Assembly: GCF_039614715.1 (NCBI RefSeq)
Contig: NZ_CP154857.1
Location: forward strand, 3,348,001 to 3,412,000
Origin: Microbacterium sp. AZCO
GTDB taxonomy: Bacteria; Actinomycetota; Actinomycetes; Actinomycetales; Microbacteriaceae
Direction: 5' to 3'
DNA: 64,000 bases
Shown here: positions 34,219-43,766 of the stretch, one piece after another
Position numbering within the stretch: the first letter of the stretch is position 1
Layout of the letters: the number at the start of each line of letters is the position of its first letter
Made by a program: the position numbers and the translations under genes
The notes under the pieces: model-generated
The model's database searches: none
Seen by the model: the letters and a program-made list of their open reading frames with translations, nothing else
Told to the model about the DNA's origin: nothing

Positions 34219-35505
34219 CTACGCCTTCGCCGGGGCGGCCGCCGGCGCCTTCTCCGGCGGGTGCACCGTGAGCTCGGGCGCCTTCGTGACGATGAGCCAC
34301 ACCGGCAGGATGATGAGGCACAGCAGCGGCAGCACCGTGATGTCGCCGCACAGCGCGATCCCCACGAAGATGCCGATCCAACCGTCCTTCGTCGCGGCGA
34401 GGGTGATCCCCATCACGCCGCAGGCGACGGCGAGGGAGATCGGGATGCCGGGGAAGAGCGCGAACGCGAGGAGGCCGAAGGCCGTGCCGACGAACACCGC
34501 GGGGAAGATGCGGCCACCGCGGAAGCCGGCGCTCGCGGCGATGAGGAGGGCGACGATCTTGACGCCCGTGAACAGCGCGAGCTGAGAGGCGCTGTAGTCC
34601 TCGGGGTGCTCGAGGAGCTCGGCCGTCTGCTCCAGTCCCTTGAAGAGCGTGATGGGCCCGCCGATGATGCCGAGCACGCCGAGGATCATGCCGCCGATCG
34701 TCGTGAAGATGATCGGGTTGCGCAGAGCGTGGAACGCCTTGTGGAGGTAGGGGAACAGGAACGCCGCGACGATGCCGAGGATCGCCGAGACAGCCGCGAT
34801 GAGGAAGCCCTGGAGAAGGTAGATCGGCTGGATCGCGCCCATGGGCTCGAGGGTGAACGAGATCGACTCGCCCCCGAGGAGGAGCATCGTGACGGCTCCC
34901 GCGCCGGCGGCGGCGAGGGGCAGGAAGAGCTTGTCCCACAGGGAGCCCGGCAGCGCGAGGGCTCCCACGGTGCCGGTGAATATCAGCGCCGCGGCGACGG
35001 GCGTGCCGAAGAGCGCGCCGATCGTGCCGGAGACGGCGAGCATGACGAGGAGCGCCGGCGGGATCTTGGTCGAGAGCCGGCCGAACACCGCGACCGCGAG
35101 GGCGGAGTTGACCGCGATCGTCGGGTTCTCGGGGCCGAGGCTCACGCCGCCCGCGAGGCCGAGGATCGCGACGAGCAGGATCGTCGGCACCGCACCGAGC
35201 TTGGGCGGCGGCCCGCCGAGCTCGGTCGTCGCCGAGTCGGGACCGCCGTGACCCGGCACGAGCCAGACGATCGCGCCGACCGCGGCGCCGGTCAGGGTGA
35301 GGATGAGGAAGATCCACCACGGGGTGCTCTCGTCGGCGCCGAACTGGCCGGGCAGCCAGTCCCACAGGAAGTGCATGAGCTGCTCGGACACGAGGTCGAG
35401 GGCTCTCAGCACGACGGCGGAGCCGATGCCGATCAGCAGGGCGGGGACCGCCATGAGCACGAGCGTGCGGACGCTCAGGCGAGGGGCGGCGGTGGTGTCG
35501 GTCAT
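34219..35505 (-). CDS. ClC-family chloride channel / ion channel protein (YfeO-like)
   Basis: 428-residue ClC-type channel or Cl-/H+ antiporter. The family gating motif appears as LGPENPT, keeping the Glu of GxEGP, and the pore motif GFRGGRIFP matches GxFxP. About ten hydrophobic segments are seen. The ATG at 35505 has GGAGGA 7 nt upstream. The gene lies 23 bp downstream of the membrane protein at 35529 and could be cotranscribed with it and the K+ channel. Confidence 0.9.
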   Translation of the reverse strand: MTDTTAAPRLSVRTLVLMAVPALLIGIGSAVVLRALDLVSEQLMHFLWDWLPGQFGADESTPWWIFLILTLTGAAVGAIVWLVPGHGGPDSATTELGGPPPKLGAVPTILLVAILGLAGGVSLGPENPTIAVNSALAVAVFGRLSTKIPPALLVMLAVSGTIGALFGTPVAAALIFTGTVGALALPGSLWDKLFLPLAAAGAGAVTMLLLGGESISFTLEPMGAIQPIYLLQGFLIAAVSAILGIVAAFLFPYLHKAFHALRNPIIFTTIGGMILGVLGIIGGPITLFKGLEQTAELLEHPEDYSASQLALFTGVKIVALLIAASAGFRGGRIFPAVFVGTAFGLLAFALFPGIPISLAVACGVMGITLAATKDGWIGIFVGIALCGDITVLPLLCLIILPVWLIVTKAPELTVHPPEKAPAAAPAKA

Positions 35506-35528
35506 CTGACTCTCCTCCGGGTCAGGAC

Positions 35529-36569
35529 TCATCCTGCCCGAGAAGCGGCAGTGCGTGCGGCATCCACCCCTTCCTGACCGAGGTCCTGCTGGAGCGCGGC
35601 GGCGCTGCGGATGAAGAGGATGATCCACGTGAACACGAGGGTTCCGGCGACGAGCTCGACCGCCGTGAGCGTGTAGTACCCGATCGCATAGAAGACGCCG
35701 AGTGCGACGACGACGGCGAGGAAGACCCATCCGAGGTAGATGAACGTGCGCGCCATGCCCGGGATCCAGACCGGCAGGCGGATGACGAGCACGGCGTACA
35801 CGACCGCCATGCCCGACGCGAATGCCGTGTGGATCCAGAACCAGTCGTCGACCGGGAAGACCCCGACGAACGCGAGGAAGACGCCGACGAGGATGAGTGA
35901 CAGGCGCACGCGGGCGATGCCCTGCGGATGCGTCGTCGGGATGCCGGCGGTCGCGGCGCGCGCGAGCGTCGTGACGATGATCCCCGCGACGATGAGCGTC
36001 AGGTTGAACGCGAGCGACGACACGTCGCCGGTCACCCCGAGCGAGCTCAGGTGCTGCTGCCACCAGAGCGGATCGGTCGCGGTGAGCATGCTGGCGACGA
36101 TGCCCTCGACGAGGAAGGTCGCGAGGATGATCGCGAGCAGGTCCAGGTCCATGTGCGTCGCGGAGAAGAACGCCACGTACGCCGTGACGGCCGCGACCGC
36201 GCCGGAGAGGACGATCGCGGCGATCGGGAACACCTCGGCCCCGATGAAGGCCTGCTCGAAGATCACCGACACGAGCGTCCAGCTGAGCAGTGCGATGACG
36301 GCGTGCGCGAAGGCGAGGGCCGCGAGGTCGACGATGTCGAGCGCGCCATAGCGTCCTCGGCGGGCGACGAGGCGTCCGCCGACGAAGGCGACGATCGCGA
36401 CGAGTGCCGACGACACGGCGGCGAACTGCCCGACGGAGCCGGGACCCGCGATCGGCGCCGGCTGGAAGCGGAAGGCGATCATCGCCGTGAGCGCGACGAC
36501 CACGAAGGCGGCGGCGCCGAGGGCGAGCGAGATCGACTCGAGCGTGCGCTCGCGCGGGGCAGGGGTCAC
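35529..36569 (-). CDS. Polytopic membrane protein of unknown function (possibly DUF998-like)
   Basis: 346 residues with eight or nine hydrophobic segments. Features are PVDDWFWIHTAFASGMAVVYAVLVIRLP and WVFLAVVVALGVFYAIGYYTL. I think it may belong to the DUF998 group, but I cannot confirm this. The GTG at 36569 overlaps the K+ channel stop (GTGA), so the two are translationally coupled, and the ClC gene follows. An accessory or regulatory role in ion transport is suggested only by position. Confidence 0.75.
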   Translation of the reverse strand: MTPAPRERTLESISLALGAAAFVVVALTAMIAFRFQPAPIAGPGSVGQFAAVSSALVAIVAFVGGRLVARRGRYGALDIVDLAALAFAHAVIALLSWTLVSVIFEQAFIGAEVFPIAAIVLSGAVAAVTAYVAFFSATHMDLDLLAIILATFLVEGIVASMLTATDPLWWQQHLSSLGVTGDVSSLAFNLTLIVAGIIVTTLARAATAGIPTTHPQGIARVRLSLILVGVFLAFVGVFPVDDWFWIHTAFASGMAVVYAVLVIRLPVWIPGMARTFIYLGWVFLAVVVALGVFYAIGYYTLTAVELVAGTLVFTWIILFIRSAAALQQDLGQEGVDAARTAASRAG

Positions 36570-37309
36570 GTGTCGGTCCCTTCGTCCGGTGCCGGTCGGC
36601 CGAGGTCGACGGCGAGCTGGGTGATCTGCTGCGCGACGGCGCGCATCTGCCCGCGCGTCGCCGGCTCGTCGTCGTCACGGCCGCGTGCCGCCTTCTCGAT
36701 GACGTACGACGACACTGTCGCCGTGACGGTGCCGACGATCGCGATGCCTCCCGCCATGAGGGCGACTGCCCAGATGCGCCCGAGCGCGGTCACGGGATAG
36801 TAGTCGCCGTAGCCGACCGTCGCGACCGTCACGAACGCCCACCAGATCGCGTCGCCGAAGTCGACGATGTTGGCGTTCGGGGCGTGGCGCTCGGCGTCGA
36901 GGACGGCGAGCGCGCACAGGTAGATGACCAGGAGCGAGGCGCCTGCGCCGTAGACGGCGATGCGGCTGCGCAGGGCCGTTCCGGCCGACTGACGGTGAGT
37001 GCCGAACGAGATGAAGGCGCGCAGCAGCCGCAGCGCTCGGAGCATGGGGATGGCCACGATCGCGAGGTCGAGGAGGTGGCCCCGGAACCAGGCCCCTCGA
37101 GGTTTGGCGAGGACGAGCCGCACGAGGTAGTCGAAGACGAAGGCGATGTACGTGACGCCGATGACCGCCCAGAGGACGATCGCCGTCTCGCCCTGCGCGT
37201 CGGTGATGGACTTCCACGAGTACGCGATGAGCCACAGCAGCGACGCGATGATGAGGGGCCAGTAGGTGCGGTCCTCCCACCTCTGGATCGCCTCCGGTCC
37301 GCGTTGCAT
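36566..37309 (-). CDS. Voltage-gated-type potassium channel protein
   Basis: 247 residues with six membrane segments and the K+ selectivity filter TVATVGYGDYYPV between the last two. S4-like positive charges occur in MLRALRLLRAFISF. A cytoplasmic tail of about 45 residues follows (KAARGRDDDEPATRGQM), too short for an RCK domain. TAGAGT is 6 nt before the ATG. It is first gene of a K+ channel / unknown membrane protein / ClC cluster, divergent from the DUF2252 gene. Confidence 0.92.
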   Translation of the reverse strand: MQRGPEAIQRWEDRTYWPLIIASLLWLIAYSWKSITDAQGETAIVLWAVIGVTYIAFVFDYLVRLVLAKPRGAWFRGHLLDLAIVAIPMLRALRLLRAFISFGTHRQSAGTALRSRIAVYGAGASLLVIYLCALAVLDAERHAPNANIVDFGDAIWWAFVTVATVGYGDYYPVTALGRIWAVALMAGGIAIVGTVTATVSSYVIEKAARGRDDDEPATRGQMRAVAQQITQLAVDLGRPAPDEGTDT

Positions 37310-37315
37310 GCCTGA

Positions 37316-37321
37316 ACTCTA
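37316..37321 (-). promoter_or_regulatory. -10 hexamer, probable leaderless promoter of K+ channel cluster
   Basis: TAGAGT on the minus strand, 6 nt before the ATG at 37309. Confidence 0.55.
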
Positions 37322-37406
37322 GAGCCGGCTCCCGCCCGGTCGGCGGCGCACCGCCGGGGCCTCATCCGCCGTGCATGACGCCGTCGCCGCGGCCACGCCC
37401 GGGTGG

Positions 37407-37412
37407 CATGAT
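37407..37412 (+). promoter_or_regulatory. -10 hexamer, probable leaderless promoter of DUF2252 gene
   Basis: CATGAT, 6 nt before the ATG at 37419; one mismatch to TANNNT. Confidence 0.45.
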
Positions 37413-37418
37413 GTGCGC

Positions 37419-38834
37419 ATGAGCGAGGTGCGCGAGTCTTCCCTGGAATGGACGCGGCCGTCCACGGTGGCCGAGCGGATGGCGGAGGGCAAAGAGGCGC
37501 GCGAGCGCACGCCCCGCAGCGCCCTGGCCCATCTCACGGTCGGCGAGCGCGACCCGCTCGGCATCCTCGATGAGCAGAACGCGGCTCGCCTGCAGGAGCT
37601 CATCCCGCTGCGGATCGAGCGCATGTCGGCGAGCCCCTTCGCCTTCTACCGCGGAACCGCGGCGATCCAGGCGGCCGATCTCGCGAACGACCCGCACAGC
37701 GGAATCCTCGTCGCTTCGTGCGGCGACGCGCACGTGTCGAACTTCGGCTTCTACGCCTCGGCGCAGCGCACCCTCATGTTCGACCTCAACGACTTCGACG
37801 AATCCGCCTGGGCTCCGTGGGAGTGGGACGTCAAGCGACTCGTGACGAGCATCGTGATCGCCGGCCAGGCGACCTCGCGAGACACCGAGATCGTGGAGGA
37901 TGCCGCGCTCGCGGCCGTGCGCACGTACGCGCGGTCGATGGGGTCGAACGCCAAGCGCAGCAGCGTCCGCCGGTACTTCGAGCACTTCGACGCCGAGTCG
38001 GGTCTCGCCGCCATGGACCCCGAGTCGCAGCGCACGATGCGCGCGGCCATCAAGGAGGCGGAGAAGCGCACGGGTGACCGGGCGGCGCGCAAGCTCACGA
38101 CCCTCGGCGACGACGGCCGGCTGCGGTTCGTCGAGCGTCCGCCGACCATGACGCACACGACGCCCGAGATCGAGGGGCGCCTGCACGACAATATGCGCAA
38201 GTACGCCCAGTCGGCACTCGTCGACGTGCGGCTCGTGCTCAACCAGTACACGGTGACCGACATCGCGCTGCGCGTCGTGGGCGTCGGCAGCGTCGGCACG
38301 CTCTGCACGCTCGTGCTGCTGCAGGACGGCGACGAGAACGCCCTCATCCTGCAGGGCAAGCAGGCGGGGCGGAGCGTGCTCGAGCAGTACGGCAGGATCG
38401 AGCAGCCCCCCGCCGTCGCCGAGCACATCGCCGAGAACGGCGAGGGCGGCCGGGTCGTCGCCATGCAGCGCATCCTGCAGGCCGTCTCCGACCCGTTCCT
38501 CGGACACCTGCGCGCCTACGCGGGGGACTTCTACGTGCGCCAGTTCAACGACATGAAGGGCGGCGTCGAGATGGACGAGCTGGAGGATCCGCTGTTCCGG
38601 CAGTACGCCGAGACGTGCGCCTCCGTGCTCGCCCGGGCGCACGCGCAGTCCCCGAACGCGGCGCAGGTCGCGGGCTACATCGGCAACGGACGCATCGTCG
38701 GCGAGGCGATCCTCGAGTGGGCGTACGCCTACGCGAACCTCTCGAAGGCCGACTTCGACGCATTCGTCGCGGCGAACCCGAAGCACGTCGACAGCGAGAG
38801 CGTCGTCCGGGCGGCGGCGAGCGCCATCGGCTGA
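37419..38834 (+). CDS. DUF2252 family protein (kinase-like fold)
   Basis: 471 residues. Family features are RMSASPFAFYRGTAAIQAADLA, SCGDAHVSNFGFYASAQRTL and FDLNDFDESAWAPWEWDVKRL, which resemble the catalytic and metal-binding loops of an aminoglycoside-phosphotransferase-like fold. QFNDMKGGVEMDEL and ARAHAQS occur later. DUF2252 proteins are common in actinobacteria and their substrate is unknown. Monocistronic, convergent with the hspR operon. Confidence 0.9.
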   Translation: MSEVRESSLEWTRPSTVAERMAEGKEARERTPRSALAHLTVGERDPLGILDEQNAARLQELIPLRIERMSASPFAFYRGTAAIQAADLANDPHSGILVASCGDAHVSNFGFYASAQRTLMFDLNDFDESAWAPWEWDVKRLVTSIVIAGQATSRDTEIVEDAALAAVRTYARSMGSNAKRSSVRRYFEHFDAESGLAAMDPESQRTMRAAIKEAEKRTGDRAARKLTTLGDDGRLRFVERPPTMTHTTPEIEGRLHDNMRKYAQSALVDVRLVLNQYTVTDIALRVVGVGSVGTLCTLVLLQDGDENALILQGKQAGRSVLEQYGRIEQPPAVAEHIAENGEGGRVVAMQRILQAVSDPFLGHLRAYAGDFYVRQFNDMKGGVEMDELEDPLFRQYAETCASVLARAHAQSPNAAQVAGYIGNGRIVGEAILEWAYAYANLSKADFDAFVAANPKHVDSESVVRAAASAIG

Positions 38835-38835
38835 G

Positions 38836-38862
38836 CCTCCCCCGCCGGCCCGGGACGGGAGG
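38836..38862. terminator. Hairpin between DUF2252 gene and hspR
   Basis: CCTCCC / GGGAGG arms with a GC-rich loop containing CCGGCCCGG fill the 28-bp space between the two convergent stops. Confidence 0.45.
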
Positions 38863-39405
38863 TCAGCGAGCCTCGGGGGCGGCAGGGCCGGATCGCGGCG
38901 GCGCGTCCGGGCGGGTCGCCGGCCCGACGTCGATGCCGGCGGAGGTGCCGGCATCCCTCCCCTCATCGGCCGCCTCGATGCTCTGCCGGGGCGTCCACAG
39001 CACGAGCTCGGTGGCGCGGCGGACGCGCGTGCCGTGCCGGAGGGTCACCACGGCCCCCGTGGCGCCGGCGGCGAAGACGCGGGCACCCGGCCGGCGCTCG
39101 ATCTCGGTGCGCACGCGGTCCTCGAGGTCGCGCACCCTCAGGTGCAGCTCGCGCACGCGATCCTCGAGCTCGAGGATGCGGGCGATCGCGGGAAGGCCCA
39201 TGCCGTCGGCCGACATGCGGGCGACCTCCCGCAGCTGCTGCACGTGGCGCAGCGAGTAGCGGCGCGAGCCGCCCTGCGTCCGCGCCGGCACGACCAGGCC
39301 GAGCCGGTCGTACTGGCGCAGCGTCTGCGGATGCATGCCGGAGAGCTCGGCCGCGACGGCGATCGCGAAGATGGGGGCATCCTCGTCGATGTCTTCGACG
39401 CCCAT
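38863..39405 (-). CDS. hspR: Heat-shock repressor HspR (MerR family)
   Basis: 180 residues. The MerR-type winged helix occupies about residues 10-80 (VAAELSGMHPQTLRQYDRLGLV, GGSRRYSLRHVQQL), followed by a coiled-coil (ILELEDRVRELHLRVRDLEDRV) and a variable tail. It represses by binding HAIR sites with DnaK as corepressor. Sites are visible upstream of dnaK and clpB in this window. The ATG at 39405 has GGAGG 8 nt upstream; the GTG 9 nt earlier lies inside that site. Last gene of the dnaK operon, 60 bp after dnaJ. Confidence 0.95.
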   Translation of the reverse strand: MGVEDIDEDAPIFAIAVAAELSGMHPQTLRQYDRLGLVVPARTQGGSRRYSLRHVQQLREVARMSADGMGLPAIARILELEDRVRELHLRVRDLEDRVRTEIERRPGARVFAAGATGAVVTLRHGTRVRRATELVLWTPRQSIEAADEGRDAGTSAGIDVGPATRPDAPPRSGPAAPEAR

Positions 39406-39465
39406 TCCCCTCACCTCCTGTTCAGGCCGGTCGCCCCGCGGGGCGCGAGGCGACCGGTTCGTCCA

Positions 39466-40470
39466 CTACGTGCGCGACTTCGCCATGAGGTCGGCGCGCG
39501 GATTCTCCTTGGGCTCGAGCTCGCGGAAGCGCTCGAGCGCGTCGCGGGCCGCGTCGTCGAGGTGCGATGGCACCGCGACCTGCACCTCCGCGAGGAGGTC
39601 GCCCGTGCCCTTGGCGCTCTCGACCCCGCGGCCCTTGATGCGCAGGACCCGGCCCGAGGGCGTGCCCGGCGCGACCCGGAGCTTGACGGTGTCTCCGCCG
39701 AGCGTCGGCACCTCGATCGTCGCGCCGAAGACCGCCTCGGTGTAGGTCACCGGGACCGTCAGGCGCAGGTTGAGACCGTCCCGCGTGAAGACCGGATGGG
39801 GGCGCACCGTGACCGACACGACGATGTCTCCTGACTCGCCGCCGTCGGGCGACGGGCGACCGCGTCCGCGGAGCCGGATCTTCTGCCCGTCGGCGACGCC
39901 GGCCGGGATCTTCACCTTGAACGGCTTGCCGTCCTCGCCCTGCAGTGTGATGGTCTCGCCCCGCGTCGCGGTGACGAAGTCGATCGTCGTGCGGGCCGTC
40001 ACGTCGGAGCCTCGGGTGGGTCCGCCGTAGCCGCGGAACCCGCCCGTCGGCTGACCGAAGCGGCCCGAGCCGAAGCGCCCGCCCTGCTGCTGGTTGAACA
40101 TCTCGAAGATGTCGTCGAAGTCGCCCGTGGTCTGGTAGCGAGCGCCGCCGGGGGCGCGGCCCTGGCCGAACATCGAGAAGACGTCCTCGAAGCCGCCCGC
40201 GCCCTGGCCGCCCGCCGTGAAGCGGGCACCCCCGGCGCCCATGGCCCGGATCTGGTCGTACTCCTTGCGCTGCTCGGGATCGGACAGCACCGAGTACGCC
40301 TCGCTGATCTCCTTGAACTTCGCCTCGGCCGCGGCATCCCCCTGATTGGAATCGGGATGGTGCGTGCGCGCGAGCTTGCGGTACGTCTTCTTGAGGTCAG
40401 CCTCGCTGACGTCCTTCGAGACGCCGAGGACCTTGTAGAAGTCCTTGTCGAACCAGTCCTGGCTGGCCAT
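39466..40470 (-). CDS. dnaJ: DnaJ-family co-chaperone, type II (no zinc finger)
   Basis: 334 residues. The J domain spans about 8-75 with HPD at 38-40. A Gly/Phe-rich linker (about 80-165, GGRFGSGRFGQPTGGF) is followed by the two C-terminal substrate-binding domains (VKIPAGVADGQKIRLRGRG, GTPSGRVLRIKGRG). The CxxCxGxG zinc repeats of type I DnaJ are absent; I see no cysteine at all. GGAGG lies 3 nt before the ATG. It is 8 bp after grpE in the operon. Confidence 0.95.
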   Translation of the reverse strand: MASQDWFDKDFYKVLGVSKDVSEADLKKTYRKLARTHHPDSNQGDAAAEAKFKEISEAYSVLSDPEQRKEYDQIRAMGAGGARFTAGGQGAGGFEDVFSMFGQGRAPGGARYQTTGDFDDIFEMFNQQQGGRFGSGRFGQPTGGFRGYGGPTRGSDVTARTTIDFVTATRGETITLQGEDGKPFKVKIPAGVADGQKIRLRGRGRPSPDGGESGDIVVSVTVRPHPVFTRDGLNLRLTVPVTYTEAVFGATIEVPTLGGDTVKLRVAPGTPSGRVLRIKGRGVESAKGTGDLLAEVQVAVPSHLDDAARDALERFRELEPKENPRADLMAKSRT

Positions 40471-40477
40471 GAGCCTC

Positions 40478-41098
40478 CTAAGCGGTCCCTGAGCCCGTCG
40501 CAGGGTCGGCGGGCACGGCGACGACGACCTTCGCGGGTCGCAGCTCGACCGAGCCGAGGCGGTAGCCCACCTCGACGACCTCGAGCACCGTCGGCACCTC
40601 GACGCCGGGCGTCGGCGCCTGGAAGATGGCCTCGTGCTGCTGCGGGTCGAAGACCTCGCCCGCCTCACCGTACGCCGTGACGCCGAGGCGCTCGGCCACG
40701 GCGCGCACCTTCTCGCCGATCTGGGCGAAGGGGCTGCCCTCCACCAGATCGCCGTGCTTGGCGGCGCGGTCGAGGTCGTCGAGCACGGGGAGGAGGCCCT
40801 TCACGGCCTCGCCCTTCGCGCGCTCGATCTCGATCTGGCGCTGCTCCTCGGTGCGGCGGCGGTAGTTGGCGTACTCGGCCTGCAGGCGCTTGAGGTCGAG
40901 GAGCAGGGCCGACTCGAGGTCGGCCAGCTTCGCGTCCTCCGCGGCGGCGTCGGCGTTCTGCTCCGTGCCGAGGATGTCGTCGATCGTCAGCTCGTTGTCG
41001 CCGGCGGCATCCGTCCCCTCCTGCGGGTCGGACCCGGAAGCCTGCGCCTCCGGGTCCTCGCCACCGGGGACCTCGTTCGTGAAGTCCTTGTCCGTCAT
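40478..41098 (-). CDS. grpE: Nucleotide exchange factor GrpE
   Basis: 206 residues. An acidic disordered N terminus of about 60 residues precedes a long coiled-coil (LLLDLKRLQAEYANYRRRTEEQ) and the beta-wing domain (VFDPQQHEAIFQAPTPGVEVPTVLEVVEVGY). It releases ADP from DnaK. The gene starts 2 nt after the dnaK stop. The last eight residues (PATGSGTA) are encoded by a copy of a dispersed repeat, so the ancestral C terminus may have been replaced. Confidence 0.95.
   Translation of the reverse strand: MTDKDFTNEVPGGEDPEAQASGSDPQEGTDAAGDNELTIDDILGTEQNADAAAEDAKLADLESALLLDLKRLQAEYANYRRRTEEQRQIEIERAKGEAVKGLLPVLDDLDRAAKHGDLVEGSPFAQIGEKVRAVAERLGVTAYGEAGEVFDPQQHEAIFQAPTPGVEVPTVLEVVEVGYRLGSVELRPAKVVVAVPADPATGSGTA
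40484..40505. repeat. Dispersed 22-bp repeat inside the 3' end of grpE
   Basis: GGTCCCTGAGCCCGTCGCAG plus GG closely resembles the element at 43082-43103. The two copies differ at about five positions. From memory, a very similar sequence (GGTCCCTGAGCCTGTCGAAG) is scattered through many Microbacteriaceae genomes. Confidence 0.6.
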
Positions 41099-41100
41099 CG

Positions 41101-42987
<1,887 letters not shown>

Positions 42988-43081
42988 GTGTTTCTCTCTC
43001 CTTCTTGAGGGCGGGCGGATGCCGCGCCCCAGGGTTTTCGTGAAGTCTGTCTCGCGTGCTCTTCCCCATCCCGTCGGGGTT

Positions 43082-43103
43082 GGTCCCCGAGCCTGTCGAG
43101 GGG
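43082..43103. repeat. Dispersed 22-bp repeat in the dnaK leader
   Basis: GGTCCCCGAGCCTGTCGAGG plus GG, containing an imperfect CCCCGA / TCGAGGGG hairpin. It lies between the dnaK -10 and the ATG, so it is transcribed in the 5' leader. Relative of the copy at 40484-40505. Confidence 0.6.
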
Positions 43104-43123
43104 TTGAGCCGCGATGACTCAAG
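43103..43123. promoter_or_regulatory. HspR operator (HAIR 1) of dnaK
   Basis: GTTGAGC-N7-ACTCAAG, two mismatches in 14 to the HAIR consensus CTTGAGT-N7-ACTCAAG. It overlaps the downstream edge of the dnaK -10. Confidence 0.75.
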
Positions 43124-43150
43124 GATACTCAGGCCACCCACCCGCGTCAA
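43122..43150 (-). promoter_or_regulatory. dnaK promoter
   Basis: On the minus strand TTGACG (43150-43145), exactly 17 nt, then TATCCT (43127-43122), giving a leader of about 130 nt. HAIR sites flank it on both sides. Confidence 0.75.
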
Positions 43151-43155
43151 ATGAA

Positions 43156-43176
43156 CTTGAGCCGACTCATATCAAG
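43156..43176. promoter_or_regulatory. HspR operator (HAIR 2), between dnaK and acetyltransferase promoters
   Basis: CTTGAGC-N7-TATCAAG, weaker in the second half-site (5 of 7). It lies just upstream of the dnaK -35 and about 15 bp upstream of the -10 of the divergent acetyltransferase gene. Confidence 0.65.
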
Positions 43177-43190
43177 TTTGCAGTTTGAGG

Positions 43191-43196
43191 CAGGAT
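43191..43196 (+). promoter_or_regulatory. -10 hexamer of acetyltransferase gene
   Basis: CAGGAT, 6 nt before the ATG at 43203; a weak match but with the usual leaderless spacing. Confidence 0.4.
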
Positions 43197-43202
43197 GGCG
43201 GC

Positions 43203-43766
43203 ATGGGCCTGCCCTGGGACTTCCATCCGCTCGACGGCGAACGCGTGCACCTCGACCTCGTGCGCGACGACGACTTCGACGCGCTCTATGCGCTGCAATC
43301 CGATCCCGAGGTCTGCCGCTTCCTGCTCTTCGAGCCGCGGTCGCGCGACGAGGTGCAGAAGGTCCTGGAACGGGATGCCGGCAACCGCCGCCTCGCCGAG
43401 TCGGGGGACTTCGTGCAGCCCGCGATCCGCGACGGGTCGGGCGAGCTCCTCGGCACCGTGCTCCTGCGGATCGAGAGCGCCGCCGACCGGACGGCGGAGA
43501 TCGGGTGGATGCTGCGCCCGGCCGCGCAGGGCAAGGGCTATGCCCGGGAGGCCGCCGCCCTCCTGCTCGACCTCGCCTTCGGCGAGCTGGAGCTGCACCG
43601 GGTGATCGCCGAGCTCGATCCGCGCAACGCGGCATCCGCCGCCCTCTGCCGCCGTCTCGAGATGCGGCACGAGGCGCACCACCTGGAGAACCTCTGGCTC
43701 AAGGGCGAGTGGACCGATACCGAGACCTACGCGATCCTCGACCGCGAGTGGCGCTCACCTGCGTGA
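43203..43766 (+). CDS. GNAT-family N-acetyltransferase (RimJ/RimL type)
   Basis: 187 residues. The acetyl-CoA-binding motif A appears as AEIGWMLRPAAQGKGYAREAAALLL, followed by ELHRVIAELDPRNAASAALCRRLEMRHEAH, the standard GNAT_3 (RimJ/RimL) pattern. Likely acetylates a protein N terminus or a small amine. It diverges from the dnaK operon across a shared region with a HAIR site, so HspR may affect it. Its 3' end overlaps the convergent methyltransferase by 12 bp. Confidence 0.88.
   Translation: MGLPWDFHPLDGERVHLDLVRDDDFDALYALQSDPEVCRFLLFEPRSRDEVQKVLERDAGNRRLAESGDFVQPAIRDGSGELLGTVLLRIESAADRTAEIGWMLRPAAQGKGYAREAAALLLDLAFGELELHRVIAELDPRNAASAALCRRLEMRHEAHHLENLWLKGEWTDTETYAILDREWRSPA

Noticed and set aside
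39466..40470. DnaJ with a damaged zinc finger
   Set aside because: The region between the Gly/Phe linker and the C-terminal domains is continuous and cysteine-free, as in normal type II (CbpA-like) proteins; there is no sign of deletion scars.
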